Source: SAR324 cluster bacterium
GTDB taxonomy: Bacteria > SAR324 > XYD2-FULL-50-16
Length of the DNA stretch: 64,000 nucleotides
Reading direction: 5' to 3'
NCBI GenBank assembly: GCA_028282885.1
Contig: JANQGX010000022.1
Location: forward strand, 1 to 64,000
The notes under the pieces were generated by a model that saw only the letters and a program-made list of their open reading frames with translations, did no database searches and was not told the DNA's origin. Shown piece by piece: positions 35,544 through 43,962 of this stretch (positions are counted from its first letter, which is position 1; each line of letters starts with the position of its first letter). The translations under genes were made by a program, and so were the position numbers.

Positions 35544-36341
35544 ATGAAAAATCGCAGACTCACCCTCAATTCTATCTTCAGAGGAATCGATAGTGTGGAA
35601 AGACGTAATAAATTGATCCATATGGCCCATCGGGAACATGGATACAGTGCCAGTGAGATAGCCAGGGAGTTGAATGTTCATCGCTCAACTGTTGGTCGGG
35701 TATTAAAGCAGGAGTCTGCTCCCATCCCGGACTCCAGGGCGAGTGTAATGGACACTCCCAATGTAATGCGGATTATGGAACACGCTCTGCAGCTTTTAAA
35801 AACCAGGGGGCGTGATAAGCTTAGTCTGCGTCAACTGGCAGGAGAAACCGGAATGTCTCCCACCAATCTCTATAACTATTTTAATGACAAGAATGATCTG
35901 CTGGAGGTGATCAGAATCTACGGATTTCGAAAACTGCATGATAAATTAGAATCGGAAATTGGCAAGGAGTTATCCGCCGAAGGGAAGCTGCGAGGTATTC
36001 TGGATGCGTACTTTGAGTTTGGCGTTGACCAGGCGGATCTTTATGAAATCATGTTTAATCGACGAGAAGTTCGCGAGAGCGGGCAGCGTTCCGACACTTT
36101 TCAGGAAGTAGTTACCCTGGTTGACGATCTCTATCACCTGTTGCGGGATGTTTTGCAGGATTATATGAAGCTTAAGGGAGAGGTTGCACCGGAGAATTTG
36201 CGGGAAACGGCCCTGTCTTTATGGAGCCGGATGCACGGCCTGATCTGTCTTTATATTGGTGGGAATTTCATCTATATGTCCAAGCTTACACGCCAGGATT
36301 TCTGGGCTGTCAGAGACAGGATGATCTCCACGATTTGCTGA
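35544..36341 (+). CDS. TetR-family regulator with an extra N-terminal HTH
   Basis: 265 residues (or about 248 from GTG 35595, which has AGAGGA 9 bases upstream). Residues about 33-55 (GYSASEIARELNVHRSTVGRVLK) form a homeodomain-like HTH of the resolvase/IS30 type. A full TetR DNA-binding domain follows at about 73-120 (LSLRQLAGETGMSPTNLYNYFNDKNDLL), then a helical ligand/dimer domain of WHG type. Tandem HTH modules of different families in one TetR protein are unusual. It probably regulates the carbohydrate cluster it terminates. Confidence 0.85.
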   Translation: MKNRRLTLNSIFRGIDSVERRNKLIHMAHREHGYSASEIARELNVHRSTVGRVLKQESAPIPDSRASVMDTPNVMRIMEHALQLLKTRGRDKLSLRQLAGETGMSPTNLYNYFNDKNDLLEVIRIYGFRKLHDKLESEIGKELSAEGKLRGILDAYFEFGVDQADLYEIMFNRREVRESGQRSDTFQEVVTLVDDLYHLLRDVLQDYMKLKGEVAPENLRETALSLWSRMHGLICLYIGGNFIYMSKLTRQDFWAVRDRMISTIC

Positions 36342-36370
36342 CGACAGTAAGGACTGGTTAGATTAACGGT

Positions 36371-36574
36371 TCACCTGTTTTTGTCTTCCAACTTCACTTT
36401 TCGAAAACACTTTTCCACTCCCGGCTTATAGCTGTTTCCGCAGAACTCTCTTTTCATCTCTTCCAAAACGCCGAATCGATAGTCCGGAGTTGTATTCTCC
36501 CAGTAATGGCGCTCTTTTTGATGAAAATGTTCTTTTTCACTTAACTTGACGACTCGACTCTTATCAATGCTCAT
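36371..36574 (-). CDS. Small protein paired with nucleotidyltransferase
   Basis: 67 residues, charged (HFHQKERHYWENTTPDYRFGVLEEMKREF). The pattern of a Trp followed by TTP(D/E)xR and LEEMRR is seen in small proteins beside predicted nucleotidyltransferases. Its ATG overlaps the nucleotidyltransferase stop by four bases (ATGA), so it is translationally coupled. No catalytic motif. It may be the partner in a toxin-antitoxin-like pair; which member would be toxic is unknown. Confidence 0.6.
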   Translation of the reverse strand: MSIDKSRVVKLSEKEHFHQKERHYWENTTPDYRFGVLEEMKREFCGNSYKPGVEKCFRKVKLEDKNR

Positions 36575-37017
36575 TTTGACTCCAACTCGGAAATATCATA
36601 TTTGTCTTTGTCTCTGCCCGAGGCACATTTGCCTTTAATCAGATCCGGTTTACTGATTATATTGATTTTGGTTCCATCATCGAGGGTGGCAATCACCTTG
36701 TTTTTGTATGATTTCTCAAAATCAATCCCGGGTGCGGACTTGAGTATGTCAATCCTGTTAGGTTCGAAACCGATTTGGATTATCAGATCGTCCAAAAAAT
36801 CAGATTGTTTAAGATCTAAAGATTCCATTCCAAACTCTTTCAATACCGTTGTCATTTTTTCCGCATTAGACGGGTTTGGTGGAATCAACAGATCAAAATC
36901 ACGGGTATATCTCTGAACCTTGTAGTAAATAACAGCGTATCCACCAATCAGCAGGTATTCGACACCATGTTTGTTGAGGAGGGTAACAAAATCCCTGATG
37001 TCCCGATCCAGTCTCAT
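36571..37017 (-). CDS. Minimal nucleotidyltransferase (DUF6036/AbiEii-like)
   Basis: 148 residues. The nucleotidyltransferase signature is LLIGGYAVIYYKVQRYTRDFDLLI (Gly-Gly then DxD-like DFD at about residues 41-43). The family C-terminal motif DLIKGKCASGRDKDKYDISEL is present, where most members read KxAxGRxKDxxD. These proteins share the fold of MNT and AbiEii proteins and often occur with a small partner in toxin-antitoxin-like pairs, as here. No ribosome site stands out. About 125 bases upstream lies the CapA-like gene on the same strand. Confidence 0.8.
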   Translation of the reverse strand: MRLDRDIRDFVTLLNKHGVEYLLIGGYAVIYYKVQRYTRDFDLLIPPNPSNAEKMTTVLKEFGMESLDLKQSDFLDDLIIQIGFEPNRIDILKSAPGIDFEKSYKNKVIATLDDGTKINIISKPDLIKGKCASGRDKDKYDISELESK

Positions 37018-37142
37018 TTTGGGTTTGAATAGGGGTTTTATCTTTGATTTGATAAATAAATTTTACCTGATGTTCAGAAAATTCTCTATAAAAATCGGAG
37101 TTTCCAAAAGGGAGCGTTTTTAGGGGCACTCTTTAGATTCCC

Positions 37143-38111
37143 TTATGCGGTGGGGTAAGGATAATCGGAGGTGATATCGGTTTCCCATAAGTCATCACTA
37201 ACACGACGACAACGGGTGAATCGCCATTCCAGGGATCCGGTCTTGAGTTTGCCCTTGCTGTCCGGGCCAATGCTCATGATGATCACCTGTCCAAAGTGAT
37301 AGTGCTTCAGTTTTTCATGAATACAAAAATCTCCCAGACTATAGGCGACGAGCTGCTTGACGTTAGCCCCGGATTTGCTTAGTGAAATCTCAGTTACAGG
37401 CTGGGGAATATGACTGTGATGTCCCACAATGGCGTCGAATAAAAGACTGAATTGCCGACCCCGTTCTATGGTTTCCGGCCTGGGATACAGCTCCATTTCG
37501 TATCCCCAGTGCGGGTAGAGAATATTGAAGAGGCCCGGCTGATGAAATTCATGGGCTTTCTCAATCTTTCGGATATAATCGACCGGCTGGTTGGACCACT
37601 GGGTTGCCCCCACGATCCGGATGGCATTGTCTATTTCAACAAAGGTGGCGTTGCTTGTACCGAAGGTGCTAAAGCCCCTTTCTTCAATCTGCATTTTGGA
37701 TTCGGACCAGATTTCAAGCCCGAAATCACCCGAGTGGTTGTTCGCCAACCCCAGGAAGGTCTTATCTGACGGAAAAAGCTCTGCAAGGGCATTCAGGATC
37801 TGCGGGCTATGCCTTTGTGCCAGATAGGCACCCCTGGCATTGGTAATGGTGGCTTCGAAATTACCAACCAGGTAGTCACAAGAGGCGATGAATTGCTTGA
37901 TCCTGGTACCGGTCCGGAGACGGCGACCTTTCATATCCATGACATCCCCGATAAAAGCGATTTTATACTGGGGCTGAATACCAGGGTTTAGTTGACAACA
38001 CTGCCGGCAGTAGCGAACGAGGCCCCGGTTTTTGGCAACAGGACCAAGAAAATTGCGTTTGAAATACCCCAGGGTTTCCCTCAGGTTATAGGGGCTGTTT
38101 TTAATCTTCAT
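37143..38111 (-). CDS. CapA/PgsA-like metallophosphatase family protein
   Basis: About 322 residues from ATG 38111; an upstream in-frame start would overlap the transporter gene. The metal motifs of the CapA fold are IAFIGDVMDMKG (D), GNFEATITN (N, E), LANNHSGDFG (NNH) and the pair ILYPHWGYEME and GHHSHIPQP. CapA/PgsA proteins act in capsule or poly-gamma-glutamate metabolism; many homologues are predicted phosphoesterases of unknown target. No membrane anchor is visible, unlike classical CapA. A cluster of Cys (CRQCC) around residue 37 is odd. Confidence 0.8.
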   Translation of the reverse strand: MKIKNSPYNLRETLGYFKRNFLGPVAKNRGLVRYCRQCCQLNPGIQPQYKIAFIGDVMDMKGRRLRTGTRIKQFIASCDYLVGNFEATITNARGAYLAQRHSPQILNALAELFPSDKTFLGLANNHSGDFGLEIWSESKMQIEERGFSTFGTSNATFVEIDNAIRIVGATQWSNQPVDYIRKIEKAHEFHQPGLFNILYPHWGYEMELYPRPETIERGRQFSLLFDAIVGHHSHIPQPVTEISLSKSGANVKQLVAYSLGDFCIHEKLKHYHFGQVIIMSIGPDSKGKLKTGSLEWRFTRCRRVSDDLWETDITSDYPYPTA

Positions 38112-38146
38112 CTCAAGCGAGGTTTGGATTTCCGAATAAGGGTGAC

Positions 38147-39586
38147 CTAATAGCCGATCTCCACGGCTACAATGAGAAAACAGATGCAGATCGCCATTAC
38201 AACCAGGTGTAAGGGCATAACCCACTTAATCCATTTGGTGTAACGAATTCCGGCGAAACCCAGTCCGATCATCAGGAAAGGATGTGTCGGCCAAAGCATG
38301 TTGGAGAATCCATCGCCCATTTGATAAGCGAGGACCACTGTCTGACGTGAAACACCGATGATATCTCCCAGGGGGGCCAGAATGGGAATGGTCAGGGCGG
38401 CCTGACCTGATCCGGAGGGAACAAAGAAGTTGATAGCCATCTGGCTGAAAAAAAGAATTACGGCCCCGCCATGTTGACCGAACCCTTCCAGGGAGCTGGC
38501 GATGGCAAAAAGAATGGTATCCATGACCAGTCCGATCTCCACCAGGTAAGAGACGGAAAAGGCCAGCATGATTACAGGTATGGCAGGTGAAAAGGTTCCC
38601 AACCCTTTGACAAAATGTGACAGTGTTTTTTTCAGTCCTGCTCCCGAAAGCAGGCCACCACCGATTCCGAGAACCAGAAAAACCAGCAGCAGAATGATCA
38701 TGATAAGATCTCCCACAATCTTCACCCGGGTTCCGATTCCCACCGATGCTGCCAGTACCAGAAAACAACCCAACACCAGGGCCATTATCCCCCTGGCATT
38801 TTTAACCTGCCCCACCTTCAGTTCCAAATGTGCGTGATTCGATGACGGATGTTGGTCTCCCCTGGTGACACTTTTATTCGGATCTCGTTCTATCTTTCGC
38901 GCGTATCGCAGCAAATAAAAAATTGAGATGCTGATCACCACCAGGAAAAAGAGCGCCCTCAAGCCGGTACCGGAGAAAAGCGGGATATTGGCGAGGGTTT
39001 GAGCGACTCCAACGGTGAAAGGATTAAATGTGGCGGCCGCAAATCCGAATCCAACCATCAGGATGATGGCGGCAAATCCCGTGATGTCGTCCCAGCCCAT
39101 TCTGATAGCAAACGGCACAAAAATGATCAATACGGGCAGAAACTCCTCCATCATACCAAAAGTGGAACAAAGAAAAGCACACCCAAAGGCACAAATGGTG
39201 AGAAGGGTGGTTTTTCGTTCGGAAAATCTCTGTTCCAGGCGGGCCAGCATCTCATTGATAACACCTGTCTTGATCAGAATACTGAAACTACCACCCAGGA
39301 TAACGATCAACGCAAAGACCACGATGATTTTGGGACCGTTTTTGCCGGTTAAAGCCAGCACAGGGGCAAGCGCGATTTTCCAAACCGGAACCGGTGCCGG
39401 TTCCACTTCCTGATAAACCTTGACCGTCTGACCATCCCGGACCACATCGAAATACTGTCCCGCAGGAATGATATGAGTTGCTGCGCCAGCCGCCGCCACA
39501 AGAATGACCAGTATCACCAGGGTGGAAATAACGGATTTTATGGGTAAACGAATATCAACTTCATTACTTGCTGATACGTCGGACAT
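38147..39586 (-). CDS. YfcC/DcuC-family anaerobic carrier
   Basis: 479 residues with about 12-13 predicted membrane segments. The N-terminus TLVILVILVAAAGAATHIIPAGQY followed by a periplasmic loop, and the segments LCSTFGMMEEFLPVLIIF and FFVPSGSGQAALTIPILAPLGD, match the YfcC/ArcD-type C4-dicarboxylate anaerobic carrier family. The substrate may be a di- or tricarboxylate, amino acid or peptide. AGGAGACGAT site before the ATG. It is 35 bases upstream of the CapA-like gene, so they may be co-transcribed; the TetR gene upstream on the same strand (stop 55 bases away) may control both. Confidence 0.85.
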   Translation of the reverse strand: MSDVSASNEVDIRLPIKSVISTLVILVILVAAAGAATHIIPAGQYFDVVRDGQTVKVYQEVEPAPVPVWKIALAPVLALTGKNGPKIIVVFALIVILGGSFSILIKTGVINEMLARLEQRFSERKTTLLTICAFGCAFLCSTFGMMEEFLPVLIIFVPFAIRMGWDDITGFAAIILMVGFGFAAATFNPFTVGVAQTLANIPLFSGTGLRALFFLVVISISIFYLLRYARKIERDPNKSVTRGDQHPSSNHAHLELKVGQVKNARGIMALVLGCFLVLAASVGIGTRVKIVGDLIMIILLLVFLVLGIGGGLLSGAGLKKTLSHFVKGLGTFSPAIPVIMLAFSVSYLVEIGLVMDTILFAIASSLEGFGQHGGAVILFFSQMAINFFVPSGSGQAALTIPILAPLGDIIGVSRQTVVLAYQMGDGFSNMLWPTHPFLMIGLGFAGIRYTKWIKWVMPLHLVVMAICICFLIVAVEIGY

Positions 39587-39641
39587 ATCGTCTCCTGTAT
39601 TTACCAGAGGTTAAAACAACTGGCGAAGAGTAGTAATTGAA

Positions 39642-40337
39642 TCACAATGAATCGTGAGGTTCGGTTTTTCCTCCCAGGCCCTGCCAGATTGTATCCAGTT
39701 GCCGGGAATAAACGAGGGTCAGGTTTTTGGCAGACCGATCGGAAACCATCACCGGTATTCCATAGAACAGGCAGGCGAGGGAGAGAACGGCCTTTTCTTC
39801 ATCTGTGTTTTTCGGCAGTTCGTTATTGTGAATGGCAATCCCGATACACTCCCTCAAAATACGGGTGAAGCCTCCTTCGGGGATTGATTCAATTCCTTTG
39901 TAGTCAGGGAACCGGATGAATCGCTCCAGCACGCTAACCCGGTTGAACTCGTTGTCTTCCCGATTGAATTCTACCGGATCGAGAACACGCTGACCGATTG
40001 CAGCAATAAAAAAATGCCGGTGTTTTTCAAAGGAGTTTGCGGAGAGATGAAAAAACGCTGCAATCCTCCGGTACCCGGATGCACTCTTGTACCTGTTCTC
40101 CAAATGCCAACCCGTTTCAATCGTCCATAGATTCATGGCAAAGAAGATCAAATCGATTTTTTTGGGAAAAAACCTGAAAAACGTCGCTCGTGAAACCTCC
40201 GCGTCTTCGCATAACTGCTCGACCCTGATCTTCTCAAAAGAGCGTTCACGGGTTCGCCGGATCATTGAATCTGCCAGGGACAGCCTGACCCTGGCCCGCT
40301 TTCGCTCTTTCAACGGATATGAAGCAATATCGACCAA
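39642..40337 (-). CDS. TetR-family regulator
   Basis: About 231 residues. I chose the TTG at 40337 because a perfect AAGGAGG lies 6 bases upstream; an ATG-like extension to 40406 would add 23 residues outside the domain. The N-terminal HTH is RSFEKIRVEQLCEDAEVSRATFFRFFPKKIDL, typical TetR. The C-terminal ligand domain is unclassified. It probably regulates the adjacent YfcC-type carrier. Confidence 0.82.
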   Translation of the reverse strand: MVDIASYPLKERKRARVRLSLADSMIRRTRERSFEKIRVEQLCEDAEVSRATFFRFFPKKIDLIFFAMNLWTIETGWHLENRYKSASGYRRIAAFFHLSANSFEKHRHFFIAAIGQRVLDPVEFNREDNEFNRVSVLERFIRFPDYKGIESIPEGGFTRILRECIGIAIHNNELPKNTDEEKAVLSLACLFYGIPVMVSDRSAKNLTLVYSRQLDTIWQGLGGKTEPHDSL

Positions 40338-40595
40338 TTTCTTCCTCCTTTTGATGTTTAAACCTGCACTGAAACCAAATATGAAAGATGAGTTTTTGTG
40401 TGTCAAGTTTTTTTTGATACTTAAGTCTCAAAAAATGACAATGGCTGTTTCAGTCCGGATTTGAGCGTTGCCGTAAAGCCGGATGCTGTAAATCGTCAAT
40501 TCTGATTGGTTATTTTGGTGTTGATGTCCGGGAGCTAACCACCAAATCTGATGGCCGGACAAGCTGGAGGGAGACTGATCTCCGGATTCTTGAAA

Positions 40596-43500
40596 TCAGA
40601 TCTTTCTTCCTGAAAGCGGTAGTCTTATGACAAAGGTGGTACCTTTGTTCTTTATGGACTGGACGCTCATTTCGCCACCATGATTTTCGGTGATGATGAA
40701 ATAAGACACGGAGAGTCCGAGTCCGGTCCCTTGACCGAGCCGTTTGGTGGTAAAAAACGGTTCAAAAATGCGTTTTCTGGTTGTTTCGACCATTCCCGGT
40801 CCGTTATCTGAAATTTCAATACGAACCCAACCTTCCCTTTTTTCATGCGCCAGCCTGAGAATAAAACGCGGTTTATCCCCTGTTTTCCTGTATTCGTCTT
40901 TTCGGGTCTGCATTGCTTCCGCCCCGTTGCGCAGGATATTCAACAGGACCTGTTGTACCTTTCCGTGTTCACATGGCACCGAAGGTACGTTGTTTTCATA
41001 TTGGCGGAGGATTTCAATTTGACGAAAATCGAATCCCTTTTTCAGGTTATAGTCGCTACCGGCAAGATCCAGTGATTGGTCCAATAAGTCCTGCAATTGA
41101 TGATCGGTATAATCCGAATCACTTTTCCGGGCAAAGCTGAGCATATTGGTCACTATCTTGGCAGCCCTTTTACCGGATTCGTGAATCGAGCTCAACATGG
41201 AGATGATTTCACGTTTTTCCATAAAGGTTTTGATCCCATTCATTGTGACGCCGGCTTGTTCTGCAATTTTCCGATTTGTATTCATATTTGGATCCGTCAA
41301 TCGGCTGATGATGACGTTTGCCGATTGCATCATTGCGGCAAGGGGATTGTTGATCTCGTGGGCCATACCCGCTGCCAGGCCTCCAACAGAGAGCATTTTT
41401 TCCGATTGAACGACCATTTCCTCCATCTGTACTTTTCCCGTCACATCATCGATACGAATTACGGCTCCTTTTATACCATCGTCAATCAGGGGATAGATGG
41501 TAATATCTTCATAGCGAAAGCCTTTTTCGGTCTGACGAAGTTTTTTTCTCTCCTGCCTGATCTCATTAGGCTGATTTTTCTGGAAAACACTGTCAATCTC
41601 ATCCGAAATCTGTTGATAGACATCGGAAAGCTTTTTGCCCAAGGCGGATTCCGCTGACTTGCCTGAAGATTGTTCTGCCGCTTTGTTCCATAAAGTGATA
41701 TTGCGATTGTTGTCGATCCCTATCAGGAGAGAAGGCATCGAATCGATGATATTGGACAGGTAATTCCGTAGTCGACGCAGTTCATCCTCTGTTTTTTTTC
41801 GATGGGTAATATCTGTAAAAATGGCTGAACTGCTGCGGTACAGTTGCCCGTCAAACCCGGAAAAATTAGGCGAGACCATGGTATAGATCTTTTTATTATC
41901 CTTGGTCAAAAGTTCGATTTCATAGGCGTCATTGATGCCCTGCTGGCGGGCCTCCATCTGTAGTCTGAACTTTTCCCGGTTGGTGTCATCCAACAGAAAA
42001 TCCGCATCTTTGCCAATCAATTCATCCTTCTTATATCCCACCATGTCGCAAAAGCTTTTGTTTACATAGATCAGCTTTAGATCCCTTTGCACTGCCATTC
42101 CTTCATTCATTGTTTCCACCAGGGTTCGGTACCGTTCTTCGCTCTTCTCCATAGCTTCTTCCATGAGTTTGCGTTCGGTGATATCACGGGCAGAGGTAAC
42201 CACAGCCTTTACTTCGCCGTCAGCGGAGAATTCAGGACAGAGAACCCAATCCAGCCAGGTTTTGTTCGGCAGTTGAAATTCAATTCGATTCTCTTTTTTT
42301 TGATCAAAAACCCTGTCTATGGCCTCCTTCCATTTTTTGTTCAGTTCATCAGGAAATCCCAATTCCTCATGTGTTTTTCCGATATAGTCGGAAGCCGCTA
42401 TTCCGGTAACCTGTTTGACTATCGGATTTACATAAAGATGCCTGTGGGAACAATCAAACCGCATGATGACATCATTGGAGTTTTCTGTGAGTGCCCGGAA
42501 TTTTTCTTCGCTTTCGCGCAGATTCTCTTCAATCTTCTTACGGGTTTCATTCTCTTTAAAAAGTGCCCGATTCTTGAGGGTCAGTTCGCGGTTTACCTTA
42601 TTGAGGTCGATGATCATGGACTGTATCCTGTCAGCCATCAGATTGAAGGTCCGACCCAAAGTGCCGAGTTCGTCACGACTCCTGATTTTTACCCTGCCTT
42701 CGAAATTACCGGAGGACATTCCCTTGGCAACTTCGGACATTTCTCCGATATGCTTGGTCAACTGACGGGTCAGGGTAACGCTCAAAAGCATTACGAAAAT
42801 GAAGAATACGCATGCCCAGAACAGCATCCCTCTAAATACGTCACGGGAACCGGCATTGACGACGGCAACCAGTTTGTCTGCGGAAGCGGTTGCCATTTGA
42901 GTTGGAACGACAATGCCCAGACGCCAGTTGATGTTGGTCAGGGGATGATAGGCAAGATATTTGGGATCGCCACCAATGACCACTTTGAGAATATTGGTTT
43001 CCCCCATCACCATCCGTCTAAGAATGAGACCAAGCTCCTGGTTTGCCGGCTGGCTAATCTTGACAATACCTTGCGATCCATCCTGCAGAGGTGCCAGGTC
43101 AACCCTGGCGTGAGGTGGGGCGCCAATTAACCGATAATCGGTATCAATTAAAAATGCGTATCCCCCCCTGATAGGTTGCTGTTGATTAAAACCCGAGATA
43201 ATCTTCATCAGTGACAGTGAGATCCCGATAAATCCCAGGGGTTTTCCGTTCTCCAGAACAGGAGCAACCGCATCCACAACAACATCTTTGGTGATATAAA
43301 GGGGATTTAAATGCGCCTGGCTCCACTTGACCTCATTAAGACCGTAGTTGAATTTACGGACGTCCGGGAAATAGGATTCATTCACGGGATTTGGAAAGTC
43401 GGATTGCAATAAATCAGCGTTTTCCCGGGGGAAGATCCGCTCTATACCCTGAACGGTTGCATAGTAGATATTTGAACAATGATTGGTTTGAGAGCAGAGC

Positions 43501-43820
43501 GATGACATGAACTGGTTGACTTCGGATCTGTTCGGGTTGCGGAAGTTTTCTCCCAGGTGTTTGGCGCCAAGAGAAGCGATCGCTTCCGCATGTTTCAATT
43601 GGGCATCAAGTCTTTCCGCCCGTTCACCTACAAATTTCTCCAAGTAGGATTCAACCTGATCCGAAAGGACTGATTTGCTGTCCTGTTCCATTTTGGATGC
43701 TGCCCGATCCAGAATATACCATGCAGAGATAGCTGTGCCGATGGTAAGCAGAATTGTTGATGATGCCAGAAGAATGGTAACCTTCTGCCAGAATTGCAAA
43801 CCTGTCGCTCTTATTCGCAT
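40596..43820 (-). CDS. Multi-PAS membrane sensor histidine kinase
   Basis: 1074 residues. TM1 about 13-36, a large periplasmic Cache-type sensor (about 40-325; FGLNEVKW region and GYAFLIDTDYRLIG), TM2 about 329-349, HAMP about 350-405, three PAS domains between about 440 and 825, then the kinase core: H-box MAHEINNPLA, N-box LLNILRNGAEAMQ, G1 ISDNGPGM, F-box FEPFFTTK and G2 GQGTGLGLSV. It should autophosphorylate on His in response to a periplasmic ligand. No receiver domain or response regulator gene is adjacent. The solute-binding protein gene directly upstream (142 bases) may provide the ligand signal. Confidence 0.92.
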   Translation of the reverse strand: MRIRATGLQFWQKVTILLASSTILLTIGTAISAWYILDRAASKMEQDSKSVLSDQVESYLEKFVGERAERLDAQLKHAEAIASLGAKHLGENFRNPNRSEVNQFMSSLCSQTNHCSNIYYATVQGIERIFPRENADLLQSDFPNPVNESYFPDVRKFNYGLNEVKWSQAHLNPLYITKDVVVDAVAPVLENGKPLGFIGISLSLMKIISGFNQQQPIRGGYAFLIDTDYRLIGAPPHARVDLAPLQDGSQGIVKISQPANQELGLILRRMVMGETNILKVVIGGDPKYLAYHPLTNINWRLGIVVPTQMATASADKLVAVVNAGSRDVFRGMLFWACVFFIFVMLLSVTLTRQLTKHIGEMSEVAKGMSSGNFEGRVKIRSRDELGTLGRTFNLMADRIQSMIIDLNKVNRELTLKNRALFKENETRKKIEENLRESEEKFRALTENSNDVIMRFDCSHRHLYVNPIVKQVTGIAASDYIGKTHEELGFPDELNKKWKEAIDRVFDQKKENRIEFQLPNKTWLDWVLCPEFSADGEVKAVVTSARDITERKLMEEAMEKSEERYRTLVETMNEGMAVQRDLKLIYVNKSFCDMVGYKKDELIGKDADFLLDDTNREKFRLQMEARQQGINDAYEIELLTKDNKKIYTMVSPNFSGFDGQLYRSSSAIFTDITHRKKTEDELRRLRNYLSNIIDSMPSLLIGIDNNRNITLWNKAAEQSSGKSAESALGKKLSDVYQQISDEIDSVFQKNQPNEIRQERKKLRQTEKGFRYEDITIYPLIDDGIKGAVIRIDDVTGKVQMEEMVVQSEKMLSVGGLAAGMAHEINNPLAAMMQSANVIISRLTDPNMNTNRKIAEQAGVTMNGIKTFMEKREIISMLSSIHESGKRAAKIVTNMLSFARKSDSDYTDHQLQDLLDQSLDLAGSDYNLKKGFDFRQIEILRQYENNVPSVPCEHGKVQQVLLNILRNGAEAMQTRKDEYRKTGDKPRFILRLAHEKREGWVRIEISDNGPGMVETTRKRIFEPFFTTKRLGQGTGLGLSVSYFIITENHGGEMSVQSIKNKGTTFVIRLPLSGRKI

Positions 43821-43962
43821 CTTCCATCCTGTTTGTTGTGAAGTGAGCTTTTAATAATAATCATACGTTCAATCAATAACCGAGTATCAATCCGGGTTAA
43901 ATCCTGACCCGTTTTTCAAAGAGGGACTCATCCGCTTTCAACCGAAGTTCAACAGCGATCGT

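Noticed and set aside
42087..43130. 347-codon plus-strand open frame
   Set aside because: Antisense shadow of the histidine kinase sensor region; no protein features.
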